From Lotus japonicus (Eukaryota; Streptophyta; Magnoliopsida; Fabales; Fabaceae): a stretch of 64,000 nucleotides of DNA. The position numbers and the translations under genes were made by a program. This document shows positions 22,101-35,479 of this stretch, in pieces. Below the pieces are notes generated by a model. The model did not search any database. It had not been told where the DNA came from and saw only the letters and a program-made list of their open reading frames with translations. Position 1 is the stretch's first letter; every line of letters begins with the position of its first letter. The stretch covers positions 79,036,732-79,100,731 of the forward strand of contig NC_080044.1 in the NCBI RefSeq assembly GCF_012489685.1, in the 5' to 3' direction.

Positions 22101-23636
22101 TGTGGAGCCATTGCTCACAGGTAATTTTTTTCATCGAACCTGCGTTTAAGGTTTCAACATCCTCTGTCATGTCATCTTTTTGGTGCACTGAAAATCATTT
22201 TTCCGCCACCACCATCCCCATTAGAAGGTTCCCCTGCTTTTTCAGGGTAAGAAGGAGAGAATTCGAGTATCAGGCACTACAACCCTGAAGTAATAAGCCA
22301 AGTCATCATACGCCCAGTTGTTAGGAGCCAATGACCTATATGCTCCATTTAAGAATAAGAGTAACCTTAAAATGTTTGTCATATTTATCAAATGATCAGG
22401 GAAATTTTTACACACAAGGTTGAGGAAATTAATCTAATATCAAATTCTAAACTTTAGGTATTAGAATCTGTTAAATAAGGATACTATCCAACATATATAT
22501 GTTACAAATGATATCACAATCATAGCCATCTGATTAAATTCGATGATGATTATCCTCTGTAAACTATGCATAGGACTGACCTTCCAACCTTCATAGATTT
22601 GAATGTAATGCAACATCATATACAATATGAATGCCAGAAAAATGGTTAACAAAGTTTTTAAATATTTCTCTTCTGCTTTTAGCTTTCCACTTTCATTCCT
22701 ATATTAATTTAGTCTTTTCTATTGTATGTGTCCCTTTTCCCTGTGGTTGCTTTCTGTTTCCTGCAGCTCACTATGACAGATATTAAAGATGAGATGGAGA
22801 AAACATTGCATTGGCTGGTTCCAATGGCTACAAACACAGCCAAGTAAGATGACTGGCTGCGTGTGTGTGTGTGTTAGAGAGAGAGAGAGAGAGGCTTTCT
22901 TTAAGCATTAGTTCATTTATTTTCTATATATTATAGACTAACTATTTATTGTTTTATTTTTCTTTTGGTTGGTTGCTTTCAGGGCGCATCATGGTTTTGG
23001 TTGGGTAGGGGAATGGGCAAACACAGGGTAAGTAACAATCTTCCACTTCTAAACTAATGTTTTTCCACTTTTATCTTTTCTTATTCTTTGTTCATACTTT
23101 CTATTTATAATTACTTGTTTGATTCTGGCAGCTCCGAGCTAAATAAGAAGACCTCGAAGACTGATGTAATGCGGATCGAAACATTTCACCACGCAGATAA
23201 AGAAAAAGTTGAAATTTATATTCTTGAACTTCTTTTGTGGCTTCACCACTTGGCCGTAAAAAGTAAACCTGGCAGTGATGCTGGAGAAATTAGGTCTACC
23301 ATCAACAAGTCCCCTGCTCTGCAAAAGACAAATCCAGAGTCTACAAATGCCCTACCACCATCGCTAACAGTTGAAGAGCAGATCATGCTGAAGGGTGTAA
23401 TTAGTAACAAAATTCGAATCAGAGGAAATAGTAAAAGCTTGGACTATGATAATGTAAACACTGGGTTGACAGATAGCAGAATACTGATCAAGAGTAGCAG
23501 TTATTCTTATTCAGCATCAAGTAGAAGCAAGGAACTATCTTTAAATAAAATTTCGTCTAAGCTTCCTGTGATTGATTTTGGTATTGACAAAAAGAGAACA
23601 TTGGATGTGATTGACAGACTAGATGTGGCCAGATAA
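16154..23636 (+). CDS. PSI1-like protein (DUF3475 + DUF668)
   Basis: Homologue of Arabidopsis PSK SIMULATOR (PSI) proteins, plant-specific factors that promote growth. Twelve exons join in phase: 16154-16438, 17725-18038, 18173-18265, 18371-18461, 19270-19363, 20199-20296, 20520-20589, 20947-21050, 21429-21545, 22767-22843, 22983-23027 and 23132-23636. They give 630 residues, close to the family size. The N-terminus MGGLCSKS has Gly2 and Cys5, a likely N-myristoylation and possible palmitoylation site, which points to membrane attachment. DUF3475 spans about 138-230 (ILAFEVANTIVKGFSLMESL). DUF668 spans about 365-460 (LGPAGLALHYANIVLQIDTL, DTLYQSLPPNIK, EMEKTLHWLVPMATNTAKAH). The C-terminus is low-complexity and ends with a conserved DVIDRLD motif. 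Biochemical function is unknown for the family. Confidence 0.93.
21875..22300 (+). mobile_element. Copia-type LTR and primer-binding-site remnant in PSI1-like intron 9
   Basis: A segment starting TGTTGGAATATATG (21875) and ending CTCTCCACA (22055) is followed at once by TGGTATTTAGAGCC. This is one or two changes from the TGGTATCAGAGCC primer-binding site (tRNA-Met) of Ty1/copia elements. So a 181-bp 5' LTR plus some leader sequence remains, and the body and 3' LTR are missing. It lies within an intron and does not touch exons. Confidence 0.7.
22860..22892 (+). repeat. (GT)n/(GA)n microsatellite in PSI1-like intron 10
   Basis: GTGTGT run followed by AGAGAG run, within the intron between 22843 and 22983. 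Confidence 0.9.
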
Positions 23637-24952
23637 TGTGTTGCAATTGCAACCATTATTGAGTTCCTTTGGAATGAAAGCTTAGTATCAAGACATGAGA
23701 AGAATGGGACTTCTTTGTGTAAATATGCAAATCATTTTCATGCTGCAAGTGTTGAATGCCAAATTTTGGCACCATGGATTTCTTAACTTCATTAGGGAGC
23801 TTGGTTTTGGTGAACTGGTGATTCTGCATTATGTAGATATCTTCTTTGTATGGAACCAAGGGAGTTGTTAAGACCATAGGCATTCTTTTCAATATTATTG
23901 CAGTACCCACCTGCTGCTATTGGAGGAGAGGGGTGGATTCTTCTGTTTTTTCATCCTTAAGAGTGTATAGACAATGAGGATTTGGTACCTATTGTATTTT
24001 TTGGGCTGTATGTATAAATGATTGGTTTGGTTACCTTGCCTATACCCATTGACACTTCTGAATGTAGTATCTATATTTTCTCAAATGTAGATCATGTTGT
24101 GATAGTCCCTAGTCCATGTAAATGGGAAAGTAAAATCATTGTTTGGATACCAAAAAGAGCTTGATGTCTTTCAGGGTGGTATTGTGCTATCCATATACAT
24201 TAAGATAGGTGGAACTTTGGAAGCTAGTTAACTCAGATGAAAACAAAAGTAGAATACTAGCATATTTGTTTTTCCTTTATTCTTAATTAGCATAATTGTT
24301 ATATTGATAAATAAGAAGGTAAAATCAATATGTGGGTAATATACACTCCAATGGAGTACTCAATTACCCCACCTTGGGTAATATATTCACTTACAGTTGT
24401 TGATATAATTAATAATTTTTTTGGCTGATTCTATCACTGCGTTTGAACCTCATAAGTTACTGTAGCTTATTCACTACGCGATTTCAGTGATATGCGATTC
24501 TACTTTTATTTTTCAAACATGCAGACGCACATAGTGGTTTCTTAATCTTAATAATAATAAAAAGAGTGCATATGCCATGTCAAGAAAATAATGAAAAAAG
24601 TAAGAATTTCCTTGAGTAAAACGTTTTTGTTTTCGTTTCTAACTGGGAACAATCCTTGATACATGCCACCAAAAATGGTGCTAAATGCTAATAATGCATG
24701 CACATGTACTGCTGCCCGCAACGCGGTTTTGTCTCCGTTGACCAAAGAATTTCAGTCAACTACAACCTACGAAAAAAAAAATTTGGTCGGATCACAAGCA
24801 GGACCCACTGAAAAATATCTTCTCAGTTATGAATGATTAGTTGTACATTTGGCCTTCTTTTCACACGAGATAATGCATTTTGACTAACAAATTAAACATG
24901 AATCTTAATGCTTATGAGATTAGAAAGAAAAATCTGCTGAGGTTCCTGTTCC
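23637..24952. other. PSI1-like 3' flank and intergenic spacer
   Basis: Probable 3' UTR followed by AT-rich spacer. No further gene or transposon termini were recognised. Confidence 0.4.
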
Positions 24953-24955
24953 TTA

Positions 24956-25735
24956 GAGCATCTCCAACGGAGTTCTTATTTTGGGACCTCAAAATAAGAT
25001 CCGGATCTTATTAGATCCCACCATTGAAGCTATCCTACATGACATGAGATTTTAGCAAAAGCTAAGATCCGTGCCTTAACTCAGGTACTCTCAAATGTGG
25101 GATCTTAAATAAAATATTTTTTCTCTCTCCTTCAATACCATAACCAAAGTAAAAATTAGGGAGAGAAATAAATAATATAAATATCACTACTACAGAAAAG
25201 GCTTTTCGCCATAGTTCCGCACGCCCTTTTGCCACGGTTAAACCGTGGTGATAGCCTGCGTGGCAATTGCTCAATTGCCACGGTTCAAGGGCAAACCGTG
25301 GCAATTGCTTCGCCTGTTGCCACGGTGAAAAAGGGCAACCGTGACAATATGTGGGCTCTATTGCCACGGTCAAGCATGGACCCGTGGCAATATGTTGCAT
25401 CTATTGCCACGGTCAAGTGGGGAACCGTGGCAATAAGTATCCTGTCATACCACATCTATTGCCACGGTCAAGTGGGGAACCGTGGCAATAACCGTGGTAA
25501 CTGACCTTTTGCCACGGTTTCGCCTATAACCGTGGCAATTGAAGCGTGGCAAAAGGTCTTTTCTGTAGTAGTGTATATTGGGTACCGTGAGTCCAGTCAA
25601 AAGTAAAATAAGATCTCAACCACTATAGTGAAATGTGCATGAAAACCTTATGAGTGTCTTAAATCCTATGTGGCAATTTGGGTCCACAAAAATTGAGTTA
25701 AATCCCAAAATAAGCTCCTACCATTAGAGATGCTC
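24956..25735. mobile_element. Tourist-like (PIF/Harbinger) MITE carrying a nested CACTA element
   Basis: Left terminus GAGCATCTCCAACGG, and the right terminus read inward is GAGCATCTCTAATGG. Both are followed by similar sequence containing CTTATTTTGGGA. It is flanked by a TTA target-site duplication (24953-24955 and 25736-25738), as expected for PIF/Harbinger. Without the inserted CACTA element and its duplication the MITE is about 388 bp. No transposase. Confidence 0.85.
25185..25573. mobile_element. 389-bp CACTA-type element built of TTGCCACGGT palindromes
   Basis: Exact terminal inverted repeats CACTACTACAGAAAAG at both ends, flanked by a 3-bp TAT duplication (25182-25184 and 25574-25576), diagnostic for CACTA. 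The interior is a series of about six imperfect palindromes of the form TTGCCACGGT-spacer-ACCGTGGCAA, with spacers of 5-20 bp. There is no coding capacity. It is nested in a Tourist-like MITE. The reading frames across it are artefacts of the repeat. Confidence 0.92.
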
Positions 25736-25781
25736 TTATGAATCACAATGTTAAGAGCTGGCTAGATTTAAATTTGATTTT

Positions 25782-26062
25782 GGCCCCGTTTGGAAAAACA
25801 GCTTAATTAAGCGCTTATGACCATAAGCTCTTATGACATAAACGCTTATTCATAAACTATTTTTAAAAATTTATTGAAATAAATTAAAAATAAGTTGTAT
25901 ATAAGCATAAGTTATTTTTCATAAGCTATCCTGAGTAGCTTATGAAAATAAGCTGAAAATTGCTTATGGCCTGTCATAAGCTGTTTGCATAAGCCCTCCC
26001 AAACACTGGCATAAGAGTTTATGCTGTCAGATAAGCTCAAATAAGCTCTTCCAAACTGGGCC
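25782..26062. mobile_element. hAT-type MITE, third copy
   Basis: Termini GGCCCCGTTTGGAAAAACAG and CCAAACTGGGCC. The interior shares the CATAAGC/GCTTATG motifs of the copies at 6388-6938, in the opposite orientation. No clean 8-bp duplication is seen. It lies downstream of the MACPF gene. Confidence 0.8.
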
Positions 26063-26724
26063 TTTATGCATCTGCTTTTTCTTTGTCAAGATTTGATGAA
26101 TTTAAAACAACTTAACGTAATAACATAGTTATATCTTCAAATAGATATTGAGAACTTTGCTGAATTTTGCTATAATAACAGGTTTTGCCACTAGTTTCTC
26201 TATTTTTCTACCAAGGTGAATCAATCAACAGTTATAGAGTGAAATAACATTGATCCCTATCATCATTGTGTGACTGACACCAAATAGCAAACAACTTCTC
26301 CTGGATTTTGACATGAATGCCCTTATCATCAATGTCTACATGGAAGAACCCACGCCACATACATATGTAAAACTACATTCAAAACATACAGACAAAAGGA
26401 TGTAATGTGCATGATTACACAAGCTTTTCTCAAAACTACATCAAGGAATTCCCCAAAGGATCATAAGTGTGGGTATGCACAAAAAATTACAACATTAAGG
26501 AGTAACCTATAATGAATAGAGCAAATGTACAGTGGAAAAAAATAGGACATTATGTACACACGCCTGTATCTTTGGACTTATATGATGAGAGCATCTTTCA
26601 CAGCATGATTGGAAACCCTTCCACAATTGATTCTAAAACCTGAATTGATTTCGTGAGTAGCTTTCGAGTATCAGAATTGATTCTGAGGAAATAGAAGTTG
26701 ATTCAAACATGCTATTATATTTTT
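26063..26724. other. 3' flank of the MACPF gene
   Basis: Expected to contain the 3' UTR of the minus-strand MACPF gene. No other feature recognised. Confidence 0.4.
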
Positions 26725-29700
26725 TCAATAACTTGACGTTTCTTCATCAGGTAAAATCACGGTTTTAAGAGAGTATTTTACTTTGAGTGATATTTTACCC
26801 TTCTCCACATAAAGCCTTGCCCCAGACACAACCCAGTAGCCAGGTGAGTCTTGTGGTCCTCTGGTCATTTCTGTTGTGTCAACAAACCTCAGGAGTTTAG
26901 TTGACTGAGCCGCCACAGGAGGCCCCCCAGGGTACAAAGCCGAGTTGATGTTCACATCTGATGGTCGTGGTGGTGGCGGTTGTTGTTTTTGGGGACCTGA
27001 GAAGGTAGTGCTGATAAAAGTTGAGATTATTCCGGATCTCTGGGTCAAGCCAGGTGAACCATCCCACTCTGCCTTCAAAGACGTTGCGCCCGCAACTTTA
27101 GAGAAATGAAGTCTTAGGAACAGAACTTTCTTCAGACCAGATTCTCCAACTTCGAAGCGAGCTCCGGTCACAACAGAGTTTTCATCGTAAGATTCAACAG
27201 GAGCTGTACACACATGAGAAAAACTCTTCCACTGGACCTTTTCATAGTATTTGCGTTCAGAAGAGTGAGGCACATTCCCATTAGGCTCATCCATAAGTTG
27301 GAATGTCTTGGGCAGGGAGGAAAGGTGTTGTAAGTGGATTGCCAAGCAGTTGTTTTTCTTTCCTTCCAAATACAATCGAAGGCCTGTTACGGGCTTCTTT
27401 CCTACATCAACCTGTAAGTAGTTCAAGGTTAGTCTAATCACCACATTTTCACATAATGTACAAAAGATTTTATTACGCGAACAACTATTGAGTATTGGGC
27501 CAATAAAAGATTTCTAACTAGACTTTTGGTATAAAAAAAAACCAGAATATTAGGTAGAGAAGTAAATATGATACAAGAATGACTTGCGGCGACTAGAAAC
27601 ATGAAACCTGGTCACTAAAATTTAATAGTTTTATACAAAAATAAAGGCTTTGTTTTGAAATTTATCCATCTATTCATTCATTTTCCTGGAAATATGCGAT
27701 AATGATTAATGAGACAGGAACAGGAGAAATGATATGATATTACTATTTCTATTTTTCACGGGCCACAAACTTGAATACCTAATTAAGTAAAAGAGCCAAC
27801 GATTACAGAGTTAAATAGTTAATTCATAATAACATAGGTGCCTGTGATTGATGTGCATCCCTCCCTTACCATCGCTGGACTAGATCAAGAATCTCCTGTC
27901 TTACTGAGAATAAAACACAATGCTGGATGAGTGGTTAAAAAATCTCTTAAGGAGACAGTCATGAAATTTTAAAAAAGAGAAAGTATGGACCAATCTAATA
28001 GTTCAAACCCACAAATGTGAAACTGCACAAACCAGAGGACATATCCTATTCCACATTTGTTGAGAATAATTGCACTAAGTTACCCTGCCCGTGACAAATG
28101 ACCAAGTATCCAAACATATGAAGCACAAATGCATACTACAAAAGCAAACTATGATCCTAAACTGCAGGTGCTATTTCCTTCTGTTTCAAAAGACTGCTGA
28201 CGGATTACAGAGAAGGGGAAGGAGAGAATATGTTCTATCAATAGGTTTCAGCTGTAACTACAGCGCCGTGATAATACAAAAATTGACCTCATACTCCTAT
28301 TTATACTGATGTTCTAGGTCAACGATTTTAATATCCTCATAATCTAAGTTGCAATTATATAAGAGACAAAGCTACATAACACCTCTTTGAAAGACCCATT
28401 TTCCCCTTTTAGTGCTATATAATTTGGGGGGGGGGGGGGACCAACATGTAAGACAGGTATTAACATGGATGTCCACATGAATTAACTATACAAACAAAAT
28501 AAACAAAGATAACAAACTAACTGGATAAAAAGAAGGTCCGTATAAAACAGGCAGCATTACCGGGGTTGTGTTTACATAGAGTTTAGGACCCAAGAAACTG
28601 AATTGTAACGATGCAGTATTTTGTGACTTCCTTTCAGGACCAAGGGCAAGCTCACCAAATACAGGGGCCCATTGCCTTGGAAGCTGGAACTCCAAAAACT
28701 GATGCAGTTCTTCAATTGGTGGTTTATCTGCAGTCAGAAGTTACAGCGGATGATGGTTAAATTGTACTACAAGACATTTTTTCTTTTGAACCTCCAGTTC
28801 AAGGATTAAGAATTGAAATTCTAGAGCATGTTGAATTAACTTCATAGGTTGACAACTTCAAAACTACAGTTACAACATTAACTTTTTCATAATAAATCTC
28901 AACAAATTTTCAGAAAAAATAAATGAGAAAATATAGAAAATCTTCTGTGAAACAATAATGATGGACCTAATGCAAGTATTACCAGCATAAATCTCATTTC
29001 CATTATCTCACAACTGTCAAACTACCCAAAGGACTGGAAGGGAAAAACCTAAACTCATTGAAGCATAGACTTATCTAACATATAAATTAAAGAATAACAA
29101 GAATTATACAAATGTATATATAGAAGTGATGCACATGAAATTTATAGATATGAATTACAAACATAGAAAGAAAGACATTACATATAGAACAGAACAAGAG
29201 CTGATTTCTATGCAATGCTCAAAATAATCCAGACCAACTAACCAAAGTACCTAAAGAATAAAGATTCTCAAATAAAAGAACATGACTATCTGAGCCTGAG
29301 TATGGTAAAATGTGGATAACAATAATGTTGCATAACACCAGAATTGATAGTGGTTGCATACTAGCATTTAGATGGATGGTTATTAGAAAATCAATGTCAC
29401 TTTTCATAATAGAAAAATGTGAAGATGTGATCTCAGTGGCAGAAAGTTGTTTGTTGGCAATACCAGAGATGATGATAGTTACAACTGTGATGTTAATTTC
29501 TTCATAGTGTAACTTACTATCATCAGTGTGATAGTGACGTCAATAATAGGCTCAAAGTTACAAAATGCATAGACGGAAGTACCAAGAAACCCCTTCACTG
29601 CGGCCGTAAGAGACCACTGAACGTAACTAATTTTCAGCCCCTGGCCTCCATTTTAAGTGAAGTTGCTTTGATTATTTGTTAAATGTTATTAAACCAAGAC

Positions 29701-32252
29701 AAAAGAGTTTATGTAAAAAACAAAAAAATACATCATCCTATCTTACGGTCAACTTATTAGATAGATACCATAGGCTTTGAAGCCAAATGTAAATAAGTAA
29801 ATGATTAAGGGGAGTTATGCTTAGTTGCTTACATCGTAGATAGAGATTTATGGCATGAGTTAAATACCCACTCCCATTAACTCCACCAAGTAGAGATGTT
29901 ATTGGTATGAATGACATTGCTATCAGATCAGGCTGAGACAAAACAGTTTGGCACCAATCATTGTGGGTCATAGATTTTTTCAGATTTCCACCTTTTCTCT
30001 TGCACATGAACTTGATATCCTGCACCTAAAATGTATAATGAAAAGGGGAATAAAGTAAGAATACTTGAAGTGTTTTTCGCTTTGTATCATTTATTTGTTT
30101 TGCTTTTGGTTGGAATAAAGAGGCTGCTACTGAACAACAAAAAAACAATTTGATGGTCCCCTTCCAAACAGGCTCAATGTTATAATTTGCAACACAAGTA
30201 CACAACACAGGAACTTTTCAAATTAAAAGCCTAACAATCAACTCAATCAGCTATTTTCATGTGATACAGTAGTTGAATTATAAAAGACTGGTAAGTGAAT
30301 CAAGTACTGATTCTAGAGGTCAAAGCCCAACAGGTGATAAGAAGGATTCTTTAGCTGGCATAAATCAAATTTTAAAAACATAAAGTACTTACCTCTGCTT
30401 CATAGTAGGAACGAGGTTGGATGCCCATGAAATCTAGCCCATTATCCATCATAAACTGAGGGAAAAAGAGGGGGAAATGTAAGTCATGCTGGAAGTTTGC
30501 ATACGGTAATGTAATCTTTTCTTTAGAAAAAAGTAAATGTTAATAAGTAGAATGGCTTTTTGACAAATGAATGAGATCTACCCATATATCTCAAAGAAAG
30601 TCCTCTTGATTTATTTCATAGTATTTTTATTTCATCTGATCTTCTCATTTTCTTCACAGCATTATTCAGATTCCATAGAAAACATTTAATACCTACATTG
30701 TTGGTCCCAATTTTTTAAATATTCAATGGAGGATATGAAATGAAACACCATATATTCCTTTTTGTATCACCATGCACAATAGGTTCTGCTCTTACTTTAT
30801 CTCCAACACCTTCATTACTTATTTTATCTTTCCTCGTATCCACTTTTCCATGTAAGATTCTTATCTATATCTATGCAACACTTAGCTTATGTTCTTGTTG
30901 GCACTTTGCCATCTAACATTTAGGCACATAAAGCATTATTGGCCTTATGGCTACATAGTAAATTTTCCTTCAAGTCCGATAGGCACCTTTGGATCACAGA
31001 TAAATGCATATGCTCAGTGTGTACTTCTGGAACCAAGGTAAAAAGATAAAGTTTCAAAGTTAACCTGGTGTTATCCTATAGTTATTCTTGATGAACTCAT
31101 CGTGTATTCACAAACTAGTTTTAATATCAGCATACATGGGGCAATCTGAACATGAAAAACTTTAAAGTTCAAACCTTTTCCTTGGTATTAGACTTCCCAT
31201 CATGAGCGTTATGCTGTCCAGCCTGGCCTAAGAAGTTGTTGTCCGCCATGTCCTTCAATAATTTCCGTACTTCAACAGGTTGGACAGGAGATGAGTATTG
31301 TTGCTTTGCATAAATTATATCTGTCCCCCCTAATTTCACCCCAACTATAACATGGGTTCCATATTTCTCAATGAACCTAAAATGATAAGATTAAAAGATT
31401 ATCAACAAGCTACATACAACTAAAACATTGCAACAGGACTCATTTATTTATCTGAATTCACAGAAGTAGTACCTCGCCAACGCAGCCGGATCCCAGGACG
31501 AAGGAACAGCTTGTCTGACATGATCGCGAAGACCAACCTGAGTTTTCTCAAGTGCAATGCTGTAGAGTGTGATGGAGACACCATCAAAAGCAAGAGTTTT
31601 GGTATTTGCAGCATCCTTTTGCCAACCTCCAGAAAAATCAAATGCAGCATTGAAATGGCCCGTCGGAATCTTTCCAGACAGTGACAGCTCCTGGTTAAAC
31701 TGCTCTGACATCTAAAAAGCAGCAAATAAACCAAGGTACACATAACTAGTCAGCCAAACAATCCACTATACAAAGCAAGAACATCATCATACTACAAGTT
31801 AACTTCAAAAATTCCACAATTTTCTTCCCTCTACCCATATAAGATACTTGAGCTAAAACTAATAAAGGAACACACTTTCTGGTAACATGACAAACATGAT
31901 TACCCCCCAAAAAGAGAAATTGAAAAAAAAAAATACCCTTTGACCCAGAAAAAAAAGGAGGTTAATTTGTTGTATATATTGATTGATATACCTGCTGAAA
32001 AGAGAGAACATCAGAGCCTAATCTCATGCGGTCACCTTTATCACACTTGATGGATTTGGGGACATTGGGGGTGGAAACGTGACCTGGGAGGTTGTTGTCG
32101 TCGTCGATGGTGATCAATCTGTTGGAGTCAGCTTTGCAGAATTTGAGCTTGAGATCGTTGGTGAGATCGAAACCTAAACCAATGCACTTGATGCCATCTT
32201 CTGCTTCTAACCGCTTCATCTTCTTGTTGTTGTTGTTGTTCATCATCATCAT
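26725..32252 (-). CDS. MACPF domain protein of the plant CAD1/NSL1 family
   Basis: Plant MACPF proteins restrain salicylic-acid-linked defence and cell death; a pore-forming activity is not established for them. Seven exons join in phase: 32252-31992, 31711-31473, 31376-31175, 30455-30393, 30019-29833, 28727-28561 and 27411-26725. They give 601 residues, close to the At4g24290-type length. I chose the first ATG at 32252, which gives an N-terminal MMMMNNNNNKK; an ATG at 32219 (MKRLEAEDG) is the alternative. Family motifs include CDKGDRMRLGSD, WQKDAAN, AVPSSWDPAALARF(I)EKYGTH, SFIPITSLL with HAINLYLRYKP, PRQWAPVFGEL, GPKLYVNTTPVDVGK and HLQHLSSLPKTFQ. The C-terminal part contains MTRGPQDSPGYWVVSGARLY. 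No signal peptide is evident. Confidence 0.93.
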
Positions 32253-34913
32253 CACTGTAATCTTCTTCTTGTTCTTCTTGTATAGAATCAATCAGTGCTC
32301 GCTCATGAACTGAGTTGGGAAACAGAGGTTGGTGATTTTGGTTCAGATGAATCGAATTTGGGAAGGAGAAGAGAAAACGAAAAGCGAAGAGTTCACGAGA
32401 GAATTGAAGAAGAGAAGGAGGAGTTGTAGAAGTCTAATGTCTGTAGTCAAAGGAAAACAGAGCATTATTATACTTGCTTTTTTTCTATTCTAATATGACT
32501 GGTCAAACTGGTCACCTTTTTCTGTGTTTTTTTTTTCATGAGTTTTTCATTTTCAACCATTTTGGTATCTTTATTGATCAAGATTAATAAAGATGATGAA
32601 ATGAAAGAATATAGTACATCTTGAACATTGTAAGAAAAAAAAAAAAGGTTGTTGTTGTTGATGTTTGTTGATAATTAACTATCTTAAATCGCTAAGCAGT
32701 GTGTGACACCAGCTGCACTAATTTTAATGGGGTTTTAGACGGTCACAAAGTGGATTTTGTAACACTGAAAGCGGTTCACTCATGCATCACCGCTTTAAGT
32801 AATTGATGAAGTTGGAACAAGTTTTTCATGCTTAGCGGTTAGCACTCCATTTGCCATAAATTGCTTCCAGCATTTCAATCGTTTCATATATACCTTAATT
32901 TTGAATCTCAACCATCACTATATCATTCTTAAACATGTTATTAATTCGATCCATGACAATAAAACACATTTCATAATTATTTATTTAACTCTTAATGCGA
33001 GCACTTACAGTTGATTAATTATTGTTATCAATAGTGAATAGTCTAAAAATTACATTATTTCATAGTATCTACAAAGTTTTCCACATGTTGTTAACTGCTA
33101 GAGAAAATCAACTTGGAATGGAAAAACCAGAAGGTAAGCTGTATGATTCTTGTCCTGGTCATTATAAAATCCTATAGATTTTAACTAACAAATTATTTCC
33201 ATTTTTTTATTGGCTAGCTTCACATGGAAATTAGAGAATATACAAGGGGTCATATCATAGACAATAGAATATAAAAACATGTGCATAAAAGAAGAAATTC
33301 TAAAAATTTCTTTGCATACGTACAAATCACATGGAAATGAGAAAGCATTTATATAAACACCTGAGCTCCTACCTAAAAGTGCAAAGTAAATAGCTTGAAT
33401 TAATCATCAACAGATTTTTATATATATAGCACCCAATGAGATTTCCCTTCTATTTCAAATGTTAGTATGTAGGTCAATCCACGCTTTCTACACGAAGTGT
33501 TCGAGAGATTGTGACAGATGCATCAATGAGTTAAATTTCAAAATGAGTAATGAGTAATGACATATTGATCTTCAGTTTTTTCCATACATTTAAGTGTCAT
33601 GCACTTTTTTAACAATTTTTTGCCATTGCAAATATTAATAACGGCTAAAAATTGCCGCTTAATTGCATGCTTACGCATTATTTCCATTTCAAAATATTGG
33701 TATAGTTTTTCAAAAGGACAATATATAATTTGGTGATTTTGCAAAAGGAAAATATACATCCAACATATAAATAGAGAAGTAAAATTTAATTTACCACCTT
33801 AATTATTCAAGTTTTTTTTTTTGAAATTTATTCAAGTGTTAATCTGCTTTGAATCTAACATAAATCTAAATATGTATTAAATAAAACTTGAAATACAAGT
33901 TAGCTCCAGCCATCTACTGAACATAATTAAGAAAAAAAAATCTTCAAAGAACAACAGCCAAATATTAAAATGAATTAAGAAACGAGATTAGAAAACATCA
34001 TTATAGTTGATTTCAAAACGTACCAAAATCTATTTGATCAAATAAAAAATTGAGAAAAACATGACTAGAAAATAAATTCTACTAAGAAAAAATTGTACAC
34101 TCTCAAAATAATAGTTTTAATGACATTGTGTGTGTTTAAATATGATATGGTTTAAATATGATTTAATTTCTGTGCACTTACACTGATGACACGATAAAGA
34201 GTTTTACACATATATTTAATTAAATCTCTCAATTTTTCATTTTAAATTTAAATTTAACTATGACATAACAGGCTAATGCATTCTTATTAGATGACTATGT
34301 AATTTTTTTTTTACATTATACATAGTAATTAAACTCTAAATAATAATAATAGTCATATATGCAAATATCCGTCCGTGTGAAGGGTAGGTATTATTATTTT
34401 GTTTCTAGAAAAAAGTCAAAGTTGATGTAAAAAAAAGTCAAAGTTCGAGGGCGGCTGTTACAGGCCATATGGCTCACAGTCGCATGGCATGGAATAGTTC
34501 CTTCATTTTATTTATAAAACTCATCAGTATATATAATAATAATAGTTCTAAACTAGATCAGTGGTAAGGTCAAGCTTTTGTTTTTGCCAAGTTGAAATAA
34601 TACAAAGAGAAGAAAAATATCTAATGTGGACACAACTTATTCCCCCTTACAAACTTGATTTTCAACTTCCTTATGGGAACACTCAATTTGACCAATATAT
34701 CAGAAATAAAATTTTCTTTTATAAGAATGTGTTCCAATTCAACTCTACTCTCCAATGATTTCTAAGTTCTAACCAATAGCTTAATTTCACATACTTTCTC
34801 TTCTTATTTCTTTGTTCATCTTCTATGCATGTGTCAACACACTAGTATAAATACTATTTTTTTTTCTTTTAATCTTATTGTTTTTTTTTTGGTATGGATA
34901 CGCAAAATTAAAT
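32253..34913. other. Large intergenic spacer including the MACPF promoter
   Basis: The first few hundred bases should hold the MACPF 5' UTR and promoter. The remainder is AT-rich with no recognised gene or transposon termini. Confidence 0.4.
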
Positions 34914-34922
34914 TTATTTCAA

Positions 34923-35479
34923 GGCTTAATTGCAACTTTGGTCCCTGACATTTACCAATTCTACAATTTTAGTCCCCCACCTAATTTAATTACACGGATG
35001 GTCCCTGACTTTGCTGCCCGTCTGCAATGTTGGTCATGTCGTTTATTTGTTAACGGAGGAGGCTTACGTGGATGTCCAATTGGAGAGAGAAAGAAGGACC
35101 GAAGAGAGAGGGAAGCACATGAGTTGCACGTGAGACCTGCAACGGTCATCTTCTACCCTCTTCCTCCTTAAAAAACAGAGCACTGTGAGGAAGATGTTTC
35201 TAAGCTTGAGATTTAGCGAAAAGGGGAGAGATAAAGAACGAACGAGTCCCTAGAGACGAGGAAGAAGGTTGAATCAGTTGCTGGTCTCTTTCTCTCTCCA
35301 ATTCAACTTCCACATCAGCTAAGTGACCATCCACGTAAACCTCCTCTATTAACAAACAAACGGTAGGACCGACGTTGCAGACTGCCAGCAAAGTCAGGGA
35401 CCATCTGTGTAATTAAATTAGGTGGGGGACTAAAATCGTGGAATTGATAAACGTCAAGGACCAAAGTTGCAATTAAGCC
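34923..35479. mobile_element. Mutator-like element with long terminal inverted repeats, 557 bp
   Basis: Terminal inverted repeats of roughly 150 bp start GGCTTAATTGCAACTTTGGT at both ends and share segments such as TTTTAGTCCCCCACCTAATT. An exact 9-bp target-site duplication TTATTTCAA flanks it (34914-34922 and 35480-35488). Both features are typical of Mutator-like elements. The short interior has no transposase. Confidence 0.92.

Noticed and set aside
25229..25504. Regular repeat array resembling a CRISPR array
   Set aside because: The repeats are palindromic, unequally spaced, and framed by CACTA ends with a TAT duplication in a plant genome. A transposon explains everything.
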